Of a stretch of 64,000 nucleotides of DNA, positions 55,739 through 64,000 are shown one piece after another. The notes under the pieces are model-generated. The model was given only the letters and a program-made list of their open reading frames with translations. It searched no databases and had not been told where the DNA came from. Origin of the DNA: Streptomyces sp. NBC_01351 (GTDB taxonomy: Bacteria > Actinomycetota > Actinomycetes > Streptomycetales > Streptomycetaceae); assembly GCF_036237315.1 (NCBI RefSeq), contig NZ_CP108356.1, positions 2,662,501 through 2,726,500 on the forward strand. The letters run 5' to 3'. Every line of letters starts with the position of its first letter. Within the stretch, counting starts at the first letter, position 1. Position numbers and translations under genes: made by a program.

Positions 55739-55968
55739 GTATACCTCACGTATGGGCGGACGGCAGTGACTTTCTCCCAGACTACGCGCAGCGAGCCCGG
55801 GTACCCGCAGGGTGGTCGTGGACGGGTGGGCTCCGCTCGGGGAATGGCCCGACAATCCCAATAACTTTCCTGTCAGCCCGTGCCTTTGGCACGTGTCAGA
55901 CGTTGTTGCCATTGGAAGAACCGGTCCGCCTGGGGGAGGCCGCGTCAGCCGCGAGGAGGCTAAAGGCG

Positions 55969-57000
55969 ATGCGCGTAGGAGCGTTTGTACTGGCTGCCCA
56001 GTTCCCGGGTCAGGGACAGGGCGAGGCACTGCACCGGGCGGTGCGGACCGCCGAGGTGGCCGAGGAGGCGGGGCTCGACGCCGTCTGGCTCGCCGAGCAC
56101 CACTTCGTCCCGTACGGGGTCTGCCCGTCGGCCGTGACCCTGGCGGCCCTGCTGCTGGGCCGGACCCGGCGGTTGCGGGTGGGCACGGCGGTGAGCGTGC
56201 TGCCGAGCGCGCATCCGGTGGCCCTCGGCGAGCAGGCGGCCCTGCTGCACCTCACCTCGGGCGGCCGGTTCACCCTGGGCGTGGGCCGGGGCGGACCGTG
56301 GGTGGACCTGGAGGTGTTCGGGGGCGGCCTGGACGCGTACGAGAACGGCTTCCCGGAGGCCCTGGACCTGCTGCGGCGCTGGCTGACCGAGCCCCGCGTG
56401 GCGGCCGCCGGCGAACGGCACCGGTTCCGCGAGGTGGCCGTCGTACCGCGACCCTCGGAAGCCCTGGACGGGGACGGGTCGGGCCCGGAGGTCATCGTGG
56501 CCTGCACCTCGCCGGCATCGGTCCGGCTCGCCGCGCAGCGCGGACTGCCGATGCTGCTCGGCATGCACTGCGGGGACGAGGACAAGGCGGAGATGGTGGC
56601 GCTGTGGCGCCGTACCGCCCTGGCGGCGGGCCGCTCCCGGGCCTCCGTGGCCGCCGCGGGCCACGTGTCGGCCGGGGTGTGCCAGCTGGCGGACACCACG
56701 GCCGATGCCCGCGAGACGCTGCTGAAGGCGATGCCGGGCTGGCTGAAGCAGGGGCTGGACGCGCACGTGACGGTGGACGGGCGGATCCGCTCGATGCGGG
56801 ATCCGGTCGCGTACACGGAACTGCTGTGCGATCTGCACCCGGTGGGGACCCCGGCCCTGGCGGCGGACCGGCTGGCGGCCACGTCCGCCCGGACCGGCAT
56901 CACGCGCTTCGCCCTCCTGACGGAGGGCTCCGGGGATCTCGCCGCGACGGAGGAGAACGTACGACGCCTCGGCGCCGAGGTCCTGCCCCGTCTCGGCTGA
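55969..57000 (+). CDS. LLM-class (luciferase-like) flavin-dependent oxidoreductase
   Basis: 343 residues with ribosome site GAGGAGG nine bases before ATG. TIM-barrel landmarks AEEAGLDAVWLAEHHFVPYG, RRLRVGTAVSVLPSAHPVALGEQAALL and FTLGVGRGG match F420/FMN-dependent monooxygenases. Substrate unknown. The 230-base 5' region contains a CGTGCC-TTT-GGCACG hairpin. Confidence 0.88.
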   Translation: MRVGAFVLAAQFPGQGQGEALHRAVRTAEVAEEAGLDAVWLAEHHFVPYGVCPSAVTLAALLLGRTRRLRVGTAVSVLPSAHPVALGEQAALLHLTSGGRFTLGVGRGGPWVDLEVFGGGLDAYENGFPEALDLLRRWLTEPRVAAAGERHRFREVAVVPRPSEALDGDGSGPEVIVACTSPASVRLAAQRGLPMLLGMHCGDEDKAEMVALWRRTALAAGRSRASVAAAGHVSAGVCQLADTTADARETLLKAMPGWLKQGLDAHVTVDGRIRSMRDPVAYTELLCDLHPVGTPALAADRLAATSARTGITRFALLTEGSGDLAATEENVRRLGAEVLPRLG

Positions 57001-57075
57001 GATCCGCCGGAGGTGCTGGTGGTGCGGAAGAGCACGAACGGTACGAACGGGTACTAGTGGTACTGGCGGTACGAG

Positions 57076-57468
57076 CTAGCAGTCGCGCATTTCCGGCGAC
57101 TGGTTGAGCAGCTGACCGCGGATCGAAGTGAACTTGGCCAGCCGGTCGTCCACCGAGGAATCAAGCGGGAACACCGCTACCCGGTGGCAGTTCTGGAATG
57201 CCAGGCGCACTCCGAAGTGCCGCTGCAGCGCACCTCGTATCGCGTCACTCGCGAGGGCACGCAACAGCTGCCCACGCGCCTGCTCGTCCGGCGGCGGCGT
57301 CTGGTTGTCGGCGAACTCTCCGCCGTCCACTTTCAGCTGGGCCACCAGCGAGCTGATCATCTCCCATGCGTAGGGCAGGGAGGTCCGGACGCAGTCGACG
57401 AAAGCGGCTTCGTCGACCTCGCCTCGCTCGGCCTGTTCGAGTAGGGCCGGTGAGACGTCGAGCGACAT
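57076..57468 (-). CDS. SCO5389-family protein, unknown function
   Basis: 130 residues, MSLDVSPALLEQAERGEVDEAAFVDCVRTSLPYAWEMISSLVAQLK (in parts). A strictly actinobacterial family named after SCO5389; mainly helical, no signal. AGAGGAGAA lies before the ATG. It is divergent from nucS, whose start is 220 bases away. Confidence 0.85.
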   Translation of the reverse strand: MSLDVSPALLEQAERGEVDEAAFVDCVRTSLPYAWEMISSLVAQLKVDGGEFADNQTPPPDEQARGQLLRALASDAIRGALQRHFGVRLAFQNCHRVAVFPLDSSVDDRLAKFTSIRGQLLNQSPEMRDC

Positions 57469-57687
57469 GGGTTCTCCTCTCGCGACCCCGGCGATTGGGT
57501 TGCCGGAGTCTTACGGGCAGGGAAGGAGGCCGCGACGCAGCGTGCACGCTCCGCAACCTCCCGCTCACCACGGTAGGCGCCCCATGGGTGACGCACCAGG
57601 AGAATGCGCATACAACGCGCCATCCGCGAAGGGGGCTTTCAGGGGCGAATCGCGTGGAGGCCTTCTCGTCGAGTAGCGTTGCCGACC

Positions 57688-58359
57688 ATGCGTCTCGTCA
57701 TTGCCCGCTGCTCCGTCGACTACGCGGGCCGGCTCACCGCCCATCTGCCCTCGGCACCCCGTCTGATCCTCGTGAAGGCTGACGGCAGTGTCTCGATCCA
57801 CGCGGACGACCGGGCGTACAAACCGCTCAACTGGATGTCGCCGCCGTGCACCCTCAAGGAGGGGAGCGGTGACGAGGCCGGTGTCTGGACCGTCGTCAAC
57901 AAGGCGGGCGAGAAGCTCATCATCACCATGGAGGAAGTCCTCCACGACTCCTCCCACGAGCTCGGCATCGACCCCGGCCTCATCAAGGACGGTGTGGAGG
58001 CCCACCTCCAGGAGCTCCTCGCGGACCGCATCGAAACCCTGGGCGAGGGCTACACCCTGATCCGGCGCGAGTACATGACGGCGATCGGCCCGGTGGACAT
58101 CCTCTGCCGCGACTCCTCCGGCGCGACGGTGGCCGTGGAGATCAAGCGGCGCGGTGAGATCGACGGCGTCGAGCAGTTGACCCGTTACCTGGAGCTCCTG
58201 AACCGCGACCCGCACCTTGCCCCGGTGCGGGGTGTCTTCGCCGCGCAGGAGATCAAGCCGCAGGCGAAGGTCCTGGCGACCGACCGCGGCATGGACTGCG
58301 TGGTCCTGGACTACAACGCCCTGCGCGGCATCGAGGACGACAAGCTCCGCCTGTTCTGA
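57688..58359 (+). CDS. nucS: Mismatch-specific endonuclease NucS (EndoMS)
   Basis: 223 residues. NucS replaces MutS/MutL mismatch repair in actinobacteria by cutting both strands at mismatches. The nuclease motif [26 protein letters not shown] (in parts) has Asp137, Glu151 and Lys153, and the C-terminal LRLF resembles the beta-clamp binding end known in relatives. ATG at 57688 lies 8 bases after TAGCGT; no ribosome site, so likely leaderless. Confidence 0.95.
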   Translation: MRLVIARCSVDYAGRLTAHLPSAPRLILVKADGSVSIHADDRAYKPLNWMSPPCTLKEGSGDEAGVWTVVNKAGEKLIITMEEVLHDSSHELGIDPGLIKDGVEAHLQELLADRIETLGEGYTLIRREYMTAIGPVDILCRDSSGATVAVEIKRRGEIDGVEQLTRYLELLNRDPHLAPVRGVFAAQEIKPQAKVLATDRGMDCVVLDYNALRGIEDDKLRLF

Positions 58360-58416
58360 CGGGCCCGCGGCCGGTACGCCTCGATGGTCCGGGGCGCCGC
58401 CGCCCCGGACCCGGCC

Positions 58417-61263
58417 CTACGGGTTGGCGGGCGGCGGGACGGTCTCCGGCGGCGGGACCACGGGTGACTCGGTCGGACTCGGGGTGGTCGTCGACTGCGT
58501 GGGCGACGGCTCCGCGGACGTCTGCGACGGCGAGACCGAGGACGACGGCCGGGTCTTCGTCGGGGTCGGGGCCGGCTTCCGCGACGGGGTCTTGCCCGGA
58601 GTGGTCTGGGAGCCGGTCTCTGCGGGGGTCGAGGATTCCGTCGAGGGCGCGGTCACCGGCGGCTCCGCGACGGGCTCGGTCGTGCCGGGCGCCGTGGACG
58701 GAGCCGTGCTCGACGGGGTCGACGACACCGCGGGACCCTGGGCGGGCGGCGCGGTGTCCTCGGAGTTCATCGCCAGGCTCACCACGGTGCCCAGCGCCAC
58801 CACCGTCAGCGCTCCTGCCGCGGCCAACAGCACCATGCGGCGCCGGCGGTGCTCCGTGACGGGCGCCGCGGCGGGCGCCGGAGCGGGGTCGGCGGACTTC
58901 GGGGTGAGCGGGAACGCGTCCTCGAACACGGCCGACAGCGTCGTGGGCGTCTCCGTACGCCGCAGCACCGGCACCACGGGAGTCACCCGCGTCACCGCCT
59001 CCGGCGAAACCGGCACGGGCAACGGCGCCGTCCCCGCACCCGCGGGGCCACCGGGCCCCTTCGCCCCGCCCGCGGCACCGGGCGCACCGGCCCCGCCGAA
59101 CCCAACGCCACCGGCCGAAGCGGCCGCACCACCGGCCCCGCCGACACCAGCGCCACTGCCCAGCCCACTGACACCGGCACCAGCACCGGCACCGGCACGG
59201 CCACCCAGGTTGCCGGCACCTGCCGCACCAGCCCCGCCACCGGCACTGCCACCCGGACCGCCGGCACCATCCGCGGCACCCAGCCCGCCGGCACCTGCCG
59301 CGCCTGCCGCGCCGCCGAGGCCACCCGCACCCGGCCCGCGCAGCGCAACCGCACCACCAGGGCCCGCCTTACCGGCGAAGCCGGAACCGCCACCCGGACC
59401 GGCCGGTTCCGCCGCAGCCACGGGGCCACCGGAGCCGAGCGCCCCGGCCACACCGGCCGCACCCGCACCGGGCCCGCGCAGGGCAACCTCCCCACCGGCA
59501 CCACCCGCGCCGGCAGCGGCCCCCCGCAGGGCAACCGCGCCACCGGAGCCAGGGGCACCCGTACCCGCCGGGAGCGCCGGGGGCTCCAGCCGCAGGGGCG
59601 GCGACGACGACGCCTCCGCCGCCTCGCGGTCGACGACCAGCGCCAGCGCCCGCCGCCCCGCCACGGTGCCCCGCTTGTCGGCCAGCGCGCCGCGCAGCCC
59701 GATGGAGGTCTCCAGTTCGGCCCGCGCCCGGTCCAGCCGCCCCTCGCACAGCGCGAGCACGCCGAGTTCGTGGTGGAAGTACGCCTGCTCGGCGACCTCT
59801 CCCGCCTTGCGCGCGGCCTCCGCGCCCGCGCGCAGCACCCGCTCCCACGCCTCCCAGTGCAGCGAGGCCGCGAACGCCGGGGCCGCCGTGCGCGCGAGCA
59901 GCACCGCCGCCACCACGTCCGCGCCGGCGAGTGCGGCGAGTACCGCCTCCGCCTCGACCGCGACCCGCTCCGGGGTCACCGATGCGTGCCCGGTCCACCA
60001 GGCGTAGTGCCGGGCGGCCGTACGGGCCTCCTCGGCGGCGGTGTCCCCGTACCCGACCTCCTCCAGCTGTCGCGCGACGCCCGCGGCGAGCCGGTAGCGG
60101 GCGCCGACCGGTGTCAGCAGCCCGCAGGCCAGCAGCTCCGCGACCGCCGAGTCCGCGTGGGTGTCCCCCACCAGCGCCGGCAGGTGCGTGTGGTGCGGCA
60201 TCTCGCCGCCCAGCGCACACGCGATCCGCAGGGCCGCGCGCGCCGACTCGCTGACCCGCGAGGCCAGCAGCTCGGCCGGGGCCGCGCCCTCGGCCAGCGT
60301 GGGCAGGGGCACGTGCACGGCGTCGCGCGGGCGTTCCTCGAAGACGCCGGGTTCGTCCTCGTCCTCGTCCTCGTCGGTGTGGTTGAGCTCGTCCCGCTGC
60401 CGCAGCAGTGCCACAGCCTGTACGAAGCGCAGCGGCAGCCCCTCGGAGGCGAACCGCAGGTCGGTCGCCCAGGCGGTTTCCGGGTCGGTCAGCGGCCGTC
60501 CGAGGCCCGCCTCCAGGAGCGCCAGGCTGTCGGCCTTGTTGAGGCCGCCGAGGAACACCTCTTCCAGGTGCGAGTCCTCGGAGGGCGCCCGGGTGTCGGG
60601 CGTCGCGGCCAGCAGGTAGGCGCACTCGGGGGTGGCGCGCAGCAGCTCGTCGAGGGCGTTCCCGCCCATGTCCAGGTCGTCGAGGAGGACGATGGCGCCG
60701 ATGTCCCGGACGCGGGCGAGGAGGGTGATCCTGTCGGGCCGCTCGCGCGGGGCGTCGTACACGGCCGCGTACAGAGCCTGGAGCAGTTCGCCGGGCTGCT
60801 GGTGTCCGTGGCCGGAGAGCCGTACGACGCCGTCGGGCGCGAGGGTCGCGCAGCGGGTGGCGACCGCGTCGAGCAGGGCGGTGCGGCCGGATCCGGCGGG
60901 TCCGGTCAGCCGTACGGAGCGGCCGCGGCCGAGCAGCCGGACGAGCCGCTCCTGCTCTTCCTCGCGCTCGAAGAGGGGCCGGACGGATATCGGCGGTCCG
61001 GGCAGTACGGGCGGACGAGCGGCGGCGTCCCGGGCGGCCCGGGCGGCCGCGTCGCGCTTGGCGGGGCGGCTCGTGTCGGTGCCGGGACGGGGCGGCTCGA
61101 TCTCACTGCCGTCGACGGGGTTGACGGCGAGGGAGTACTCGCCGGCGATGAGGGTGACCAGCCGCGCGGCCGGCACGGCGGGCGAGGACGCCGGCGTCCG
61201 GGCGGACCGTCGGGACTCCCCGGAACGTTCCTCCGGATCGGTATGCCCCTGCGTAAGGTCCAT
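58417..61263 (-). CDS. Membrane-anchored AAA-type NTPase with Gly/Ala-rich linker and Thr/Pro-rich tail
   Basis: 948 residues from ATG at 61263 (GGGGGAC upstream). A disordered N-terminus is followed by an NTPase with P-loop GPAGSGRT (121-128), a hhhhDDLD Walker B (IVLLDDLDMGGN) and an arginine-finger-like ATPDTR, then a helical TPR-like region to about 550. Residues about 567-745 are almost pure Gly/Ala/Ser/Pro. One membrane helix (MVLLAAAGALTVVALGTVVSL) lies at about 806-826 and the tail is Thr/Ser/Pro/Glu, presumably outside. Conserved position beside nucS argues for a housekeeping signalling role rather than defence. Function unknown. Confidence 0.85.
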   Translation of the reverse strand: MDLTQGHTDPEERSGESRRSARTPASSPAVPAARLVTLIAGEYSLAVNPVDGSEIEPPRPGTDTSRPAKRDAAARAARDAAARPPVLPGPPISVRPLFEREEEQERLVRLLGRGRSVRLTGPAGSGRTALLDAVATRCATLAPDGVVRLSGHGHQQPGELLQALYAAVYDAPRERPDRITLLARVRDIGAIVLLDDLDMGGNALDELLRATPECAYLLAATPDTRAPSEDSHLEEVFLGGLNKADSLALLEAGLGRPLTDPETAWATDLRFASEGLPLRFVQAVALLRQRDELNHTDEDEDEDEPGVFEERPRDAVHVPLPTLAEGAAPAELLASRVSESARAALRIACALGGEMPHHTHLPALVGDTHADSAVAELLACGLLTPVGARYRLAAGVARQLEEVGYGDTAAEEARTAARHYAWWTGHASVTPERVAVEAEAVLAALAGADVVAAVLLARTAAPAFAASLHWEAWERVLRAGAEAARKAGEVAEQAYFHHELGVLALCEGRLDRARAELETSIGLRGALADKRGTVAGRRALALVVDREAAEASSSPPLRLEPPALPAGTGAPGSGGAVALRGAAAGAGGAGGEVALRGPGAGAAGVAGALGSGGPVAAAEPAGPGGGSGFAGKAGPGGAVALRGPGAGGLGGAAGAAGAGGLGAADGAGGPGGSAGGGAGAAGAGNLGGRAGAGAGAGVSGLGSGAGVGGAGGAAASAGGVGFGGAGAPGAAGGAKGPGGPAGAGTAPLPVPVSPEAVTRVTPVVPVLRRTETPTTLSAVFEDAFPLTPKSADPAPAPAAAPVTEHRRRRMVLLAAAGALTVVALGTVVSLAMNSEDTAPPAQGPAVSSTPSSTAPSTAPGTTEPVAEPPVTAPSTESSTPAETGSQTTPGKTPSRKPAPTPTKTRPSSSVSPSQTSAEPSPTQSTTTPSPTESPVVPPPETVPPPANP

Positions 61264-61455
61264 GACCAAGTCCCCCGATCGCGCTGCGCGCTGTCGCCGT
61301 CGTTACCGCCCGGCCTTCGCACACGCCGCTCTCGCTACTGGTCCGGTTTCCGCCCGAACCCTAGACCGTGGCCGGTCGTGCGGGGAACCGCAGGGTGGCC
61401 ATCACCACCGGACCGTTACTTTCCGCAGGAAGTGTGCAGGTCGCGGTGCGAGCGG

Positions 61456-61779
61456 CTACACCCTGGGGAGGGACTCCGCTTCCAGGCCGCCCTCGATCGC
61501 GAGGATCCGGTGCAGCCGGGTCGCCACCAGCAGCCGCTGCATCTGCGGCGGCACGCCGCGCAGGACGAGGCGCCTTCCGGTCCGGCCGGCCCGCCGGTGC
61601 GCACCCATGATCACGCCGAGTCCGGTGGCGTCCCACGAGTCCAGCCCGGTGAGGTCGAGCACGAGGTCGCCGTGCCCGTCGTCGAGGGCGGTGTGGAGGG
61701 CCGTTCGGGCGTCCGCCGCGCTGCGCACGTCGAGGCGGCCCCCGACAGCGAGTTCGGCGTGGTCGCCCCTGATGTGCAT
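61456..61779 (-). CDS. STAS-domain anti-sigma-factor antagonist
   Basis: 107 residues from ATG at 61779 with AGGAG five bases upstream. The STAS fold LAVGGRLDVRSAADARTALH, then DLTGLDSWDATGLGVIMGAHRR, is that of SpoIIAA/BldG-like proteins that bind an anti-sigma kinase. The position phosphorylated in SpoIIAA (Ser58 of MDSSG) is Thr52 here (WDATG), so regulation by a Thr phosphate is possible. Partner kinase and sigma factor are not adjacent. Confidence 0.88.
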   Translation of the reverse strand: MHIRGDHAELAVGGRLDVRSAADARTALHTALDDGHGDLVLDLTGLDSWDATGLGVIMGAHRRAGRTGRRLVLRGVPPQMQRLLVATRLHRILAIEGGLEAESLPRV

Positions 61780-61824
61780 GTGTGCTCCTGGCAGTACCGC
61801 GTACGTGTGGTCCGACTGGTCCGT

Positions 61825-61878
61825 GGTCGGCAACTCTCACTGCAACTGACTGCCTCGCGGGCAGGGAAGTTGCCGACC
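61825..61878. promoter_or_regulatory. Long-range inverted repeat upstream of the STAS gene
   Basis: Arms GGTCGGCAACT (61825-61835) and AGTTGCCGACC (61868-61878) are perfect complements 32 bases apart, between the dehydrogenase end and the STAS start. Could be a paired operator or a large RNA hairpin. Confidence 0.5.
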
Positions 61879-61996
61879 GTGAGCGAACCGATACCTAATT
61901 CACTCCGTGGGGTGATGGGATTCGAACGATGGTGCTCGGCGACCGGGCCGAAGAAGCCCGGTCCGGTCGCCCGGTCCGGTCGCCCGGTCCTGCGGC

Positions 61997-62845
61997 TCAG
62001 TGCTTGTAGAAGCCCTGTCCGCTCTTGCGGCCGATGTCGCCGGCGTCCACCATCCGGCGCATCAGCTCCGGCGGCGCGAACTTCTCGTCCTGCGACTCGG
62101 TGTAGATGTTGCTGGTGGCGTGGAGCAGGATGTCGACGCCGGTGAGGTCGGCGGTGGCCAGCGGGCCCATCGCGTGGCCGAAGCCCAGCTTGCACGCGAT
62201 GTCGATGTCCTCGGCGGAGGCCACGCCCGATTCGTAGAGCTTTGCGGCCTCGACGACGAGGGCGGAGATCAGACGGGTCGTCACGAAGCCGGCGACGTCG
62301 CGGTTGACGACGATGCAGGTCTTGCCGACGGACTCGGCGAACGCGCGGGTGGTGGCGAGGGTTTCGTCGCTCGTCTTGTAGCCGCGGACGAGCTCGCAGA
62401 GCTGCATCATCGGGACGGGCGAGAAGAAGTGCGCGCCGACGACCCGCTCCGGACGCTCCGTCACGGCCGCGATCTTGGTAATCGGGATGGCGGAGGTGTT
62501 GGAGGCGAGGATGGCGTCCTCGCGCACGATCTTGTCGAGGGCGCGGAAGATCTCGTGCTTGATCTCGATCTTCTCGAAGACGGCCTCGACGACGATGTCG
62601 ACGTCGGCGACGGCGTCGAGGTCGGTGGTCGTCGTGATCCGCGCGAGGGCCGCCTCGGCGTCCTCTGCCGAGAGCTTGCCCTTGGAGACGAACTTGTCGT
62701 ACGAGGCCTTGATACCGTCCGTGCCCCGGGTGAGCGCCGCGTCGGTGACGTCGCGCAGCACGACGTCCCAACCCGCCTGGGCGGAGACCTGAGCGATTCC
62801 GGAACCCATCAGCCCGGCACCGATGACGGCGAGCTTCCCAGCCAC
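61997..62845 (-). CDS. 3-hydroxybutyryl-CoA dehydrogenase
   Basis: 282 residues; reduces acetoacetyl-CoA or oxidises 3-hydroxybutyryl-CoA with NAD(P). Rossmann motif VIGAGLMGSGIAQV at the N-terminus, SNTSAIPITKIA, GAHFFSPVPMMQLCELV (catalytic His) and the C-terminal helical domain ending SGQGFYKH. GTG at 62845 with GGGGTG upstream. Together with the thiolase it can run acetyl-CoA to 3-hydroxybutyryl-CoA, entry to butyryl-CoA (IcmA substrate) and the ethylmalonyl-CoA pathway. Confidence 0.94.
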   Translation of the reverse strand: MAGKLAVIGAGLMGSGIAQVSAQAGWDVVLRDVTDAALTRGTDGIKASYDKFVSKGKLSAEDAEAALARITTTTDLDAVADVDIVVEAVFEKIEIKHEIFRALDKIVREDAILASNTSAIPITKIAAVTERPERVVGAHFFSPVPMMQLCELVRGYKTSDETLATTRAFAESVGKTCIVVNRDVAGFVTTRLISALVVEAAKLYESGVASAEDIDIACKLGFGHAMGPLATADLTGVDILLHATSNIYTESQDEKFAPPELMRRMVDAGDIGRKSGQGFYKH

Positions 62846-63019
62846 TGCACACCCCAAGTTCTTGATCGGACCCCGGCCTCGACAAGGCCCGGTCGTGTAG
62901 CCACTCCGGCGGAGACTAGCGCCCGGGCGGTGCGGAGTGACCGCGAAGTAACACGCGTCACGTCTCAAATGACGGACATCACACCGGTCCGGCCCAGCAG
63001 CCGTGCCCTGCCTCACAGT

Positions 63020-63559
63020 TCACTCGTCGTCGGCGTCCTCGAAGCGCGCCGCCACCGCCCGCAGCCGACCCAGCTCCCTCCGGGCCGCGGGCAGATGGCC
63101 CAGTTCGACGGCCATGGCGCCGCGGCCCGCGAGGTAGTGGGCATCGGCCCGGGCGGCCGCGTCCGCTTCCCGGTACTCGCAGATCTCCCGGTGCGCGTGG
63201 TGCAGCATCGAAAGGGTGAGGGCCGCCTCGGGGACGTCCCGCTCCCCCGGCCGGAGCTCGGTGCGCAGCAGGTCCTTCGCGTAGTCCCAGACCAGCGCGT
63301 CGAGCTCGGCGGCGCCCGGCTCGCCCGGGTGGTGGGGGTGACCGGCCCAGCAGTCGGCGTGGTCGCGCAGGTCCCGGATCCGGTCCCAGGCCTCGCCCAC
63401 GTCCCCGGCGACCGCCGCCGCGCGTCCGGACTCGGCGCGCTCGGCCAGTGCGCGGCGGGTGTCCGGACTGTCCGGGTATCGCGTGGCGAGGAAACCCGCC
63501 AGGGCGTCGATCTGCCGGAGCGCCTCGGCCTGCCGCCAGATTCCGTACACGTCGGTCAA
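63020..63559 (-). CDS. Hypothetical protein
   Basis: 179 residues; TTG at 63559 follows GGAGCGGTGGA, GTG 63550 is the alternative. Largely helical (YGIWRQAEALRQIDALAGFLA; AALTLSMLHHAHREICEYREADAAARADAHYLAGRG in parts), Ala/Arg/Glu-rich, no signal or known domain. Short gap to the divergent adenosyltransferase. Confidence 0.7.
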   Translation of the reverse strand: MTDVYGIWRQAEALRQIDALAGFLATRYPDSPDTRRALAERAESGRAAAVAGDVGEAWDRIRDLRDHADCWAGHPHHPGEPGAAELDALVWDYAKDLLRTELRPGERDVPEAALTLSMLHHAHREICEYREADAAARADAHYLAGRGAMAVELGHLPAARRELGRLRAVAARFEDADDE

Positions 63560-63675
63560 TCCACCGCTCCCCTGCGCCCATGGCCCGCGGGCCCCCCGCG
63601 GCCCCGCCCGACCGTACGCCGGAAGGCCGCCGCCTCGCCCGGCATTTCCCCGGCGGCCCGCACTACCCTGGCCGC

Positions 63676-64000
63676 ATGGTGAACCTGACGCGCATCTACA
63701 CCCGTACTGGCGACAAGGGCACGACCGCCCTCGGCGACATGAGCCGCACGGCCAAGACCGACCTGCGGATCTCCGCGTACGCCGACGCCAACGAGGCCAA
63801 CGCGGCCATCGGGACGGCGATCGCGCTCGGCGGTCTGTCGGCGGAGGTCGTGAAGGTCCTGGTCCGTGTGCAGAACGACCTGTTCGACGTCGGCGCGGAC
63901 CTGTGCACCCCGGTGGTCGAGAACCCGGAGTACCCGCCGCTGCGCGTGGAGCAGTTCTACGTCGACAAGCTGGAGGCGGACTGCGACCACTTCCTGGAGC
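63676..64000 (+). CDS. Cobalamin adenosyltransferase (PduO type), partial at the right edge
   Basis: The first 108 codons are present. RIYTRTGDKGTTALGD at the N-terminus is the ATP-binding motif of PduO-type ATP:cob(I)alamin adenosyltransferases, followed by ISAYADANEANAAIG and RVQNDLFDVGADLCTP. The enzyme makes adenosylcobalamin for mutases such as IcmA. The ATG is 6 bases after TACCCT; no ribosome site, so likely leaderless. The gene continues past the window. Confidence 0.93.
   Translation, partial: MVNLTRIYTRTGDKGTTALGDMSRTAKTDLRISAYADANEANAAIGTAIALGGLSAEVVKVLVRVQNDLFDVGADLCTPVVENPEYPPLRVEQFYVDKLEADCDHFLE

Noticed and set aside
58417..61263. Idea that the NTPase is a STAND-type phage-defence protein
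   Set aside because: It has a membrane anchor and Gly-rich linker, lacks an effector domain, and sits in conserved core gene order beside nucS.
61917..61940. GGGATTCGAAC, reminiscent of a tRNA T-loop on the minus strand
   Set aside because: The flanking bases do not pair as a T-stem or acceptor stem and no anticodon arm is present.
58849..62145. 1098-codon plus-strand frame opposite the NTPase and STAS genes
   Set aside because: It crosses several real genes in antisense, is Arg/Gly-rich and has no recognisable domain.

Overview
The window is a chromosomal segment of a Streptomyces or very close relative. The sequence is strongly GC-rich with G/C at almost every third codon position. Many genes start with GTG or overlap their neighbour by ATGA or GTGA. 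Several promoters place a TAnnnT -10 box only 6-8 bases before the start codon, which suggests leaderless mRNAs. From memory, the gene order matches the S. coelicolor core-chromosome block around SCO5380-SCO5447 (glgE-treS-mak-glgB, pfkA, pta-ackA, pyk, icmA, meaB, mce, scy-filP, nucS). This is conserved core DNA, with no integrated element, CRISPR array or rRNA/tRNA gene that I could find.

Layout. 1-5.2 kb: the start of a polyprenyl-phosphate sugar transferase, a secreted thermolysin-type (M4) protease, a decayed nitronate monooxygenase-like pseudogene and a small secreted protein. 5.6-18.6 kb: alpha-glucan metabolism, with GlgP on the minus strand. The GlgE pathway operon glgE-treS-mak-glgB turns trehalose into maltose, maltose-1-phosphate and then branched glucan. 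Between them lie an unknown helical protein with a 41-residue partner, a divergent ADP-ribosylglycohydrolase and an AraC remnant. 18.6-20.4 kb: thioredoxin/MerR and a helix-turn-helix protein. 20.5-26.6 kb: central carbon genes pfkA, pta-ackA and pyk. 26.7-29.3 kb: an uncharacterised three-gene envelope cluster (DUF6230 protein, DUF6114 membrane protein, secreted Ser/Pro-rich protein).

29.9-45.5 kb: CnoX-like thioredoxin/TPR protein, TetR, isobutyryl-CoA mutase IcmA, two DUF3817 membrane proteins, a MarR, a MFS/ArsR divergent pair, a GH6-like lipoprotein, a thiamine-binding protein, three tandem AIM24 proteins, an AbsC-like MarR, a PepSY protein, then MeaB, thiolase and methylmalonyl-CoA epimerase. 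IcmA, MeaB, epimerase, thiolase, 3-hydroxybutyryl-CoA dehydrogenase (62 kb) and the cobalamin adenosyltransferase at the right edge form a B12-linked acyl-CoA theme.

45.6-64 kb: polarity/cytoskeleton coiled coils Scy and FilP, two tandem ABC-2 transporter pairs, a Cys/His-rich protein, a luciferase-like oxidoreductase, an SCO5389-family protein, the mismatch endonuclease NucS, a membrane-anchored AAA-type NTPase with a long Gly/Ala-rich linker, a STAS protein, the dehydrogenase, a hypothetical protein and the adenosyltransferase.

The least explained signals are: short palindromic elements that have entered reading frames (in-frame in mak, with a stop in the pseudogene) and one 5' region; a near-identical 20-base motif before both DUF3817 genes; a leader ORF coupled to glgE; a 34-codon ORF ending in a hairpin; a GH6 protein lacking its catalytic acid; and several perfect operator palindromes.
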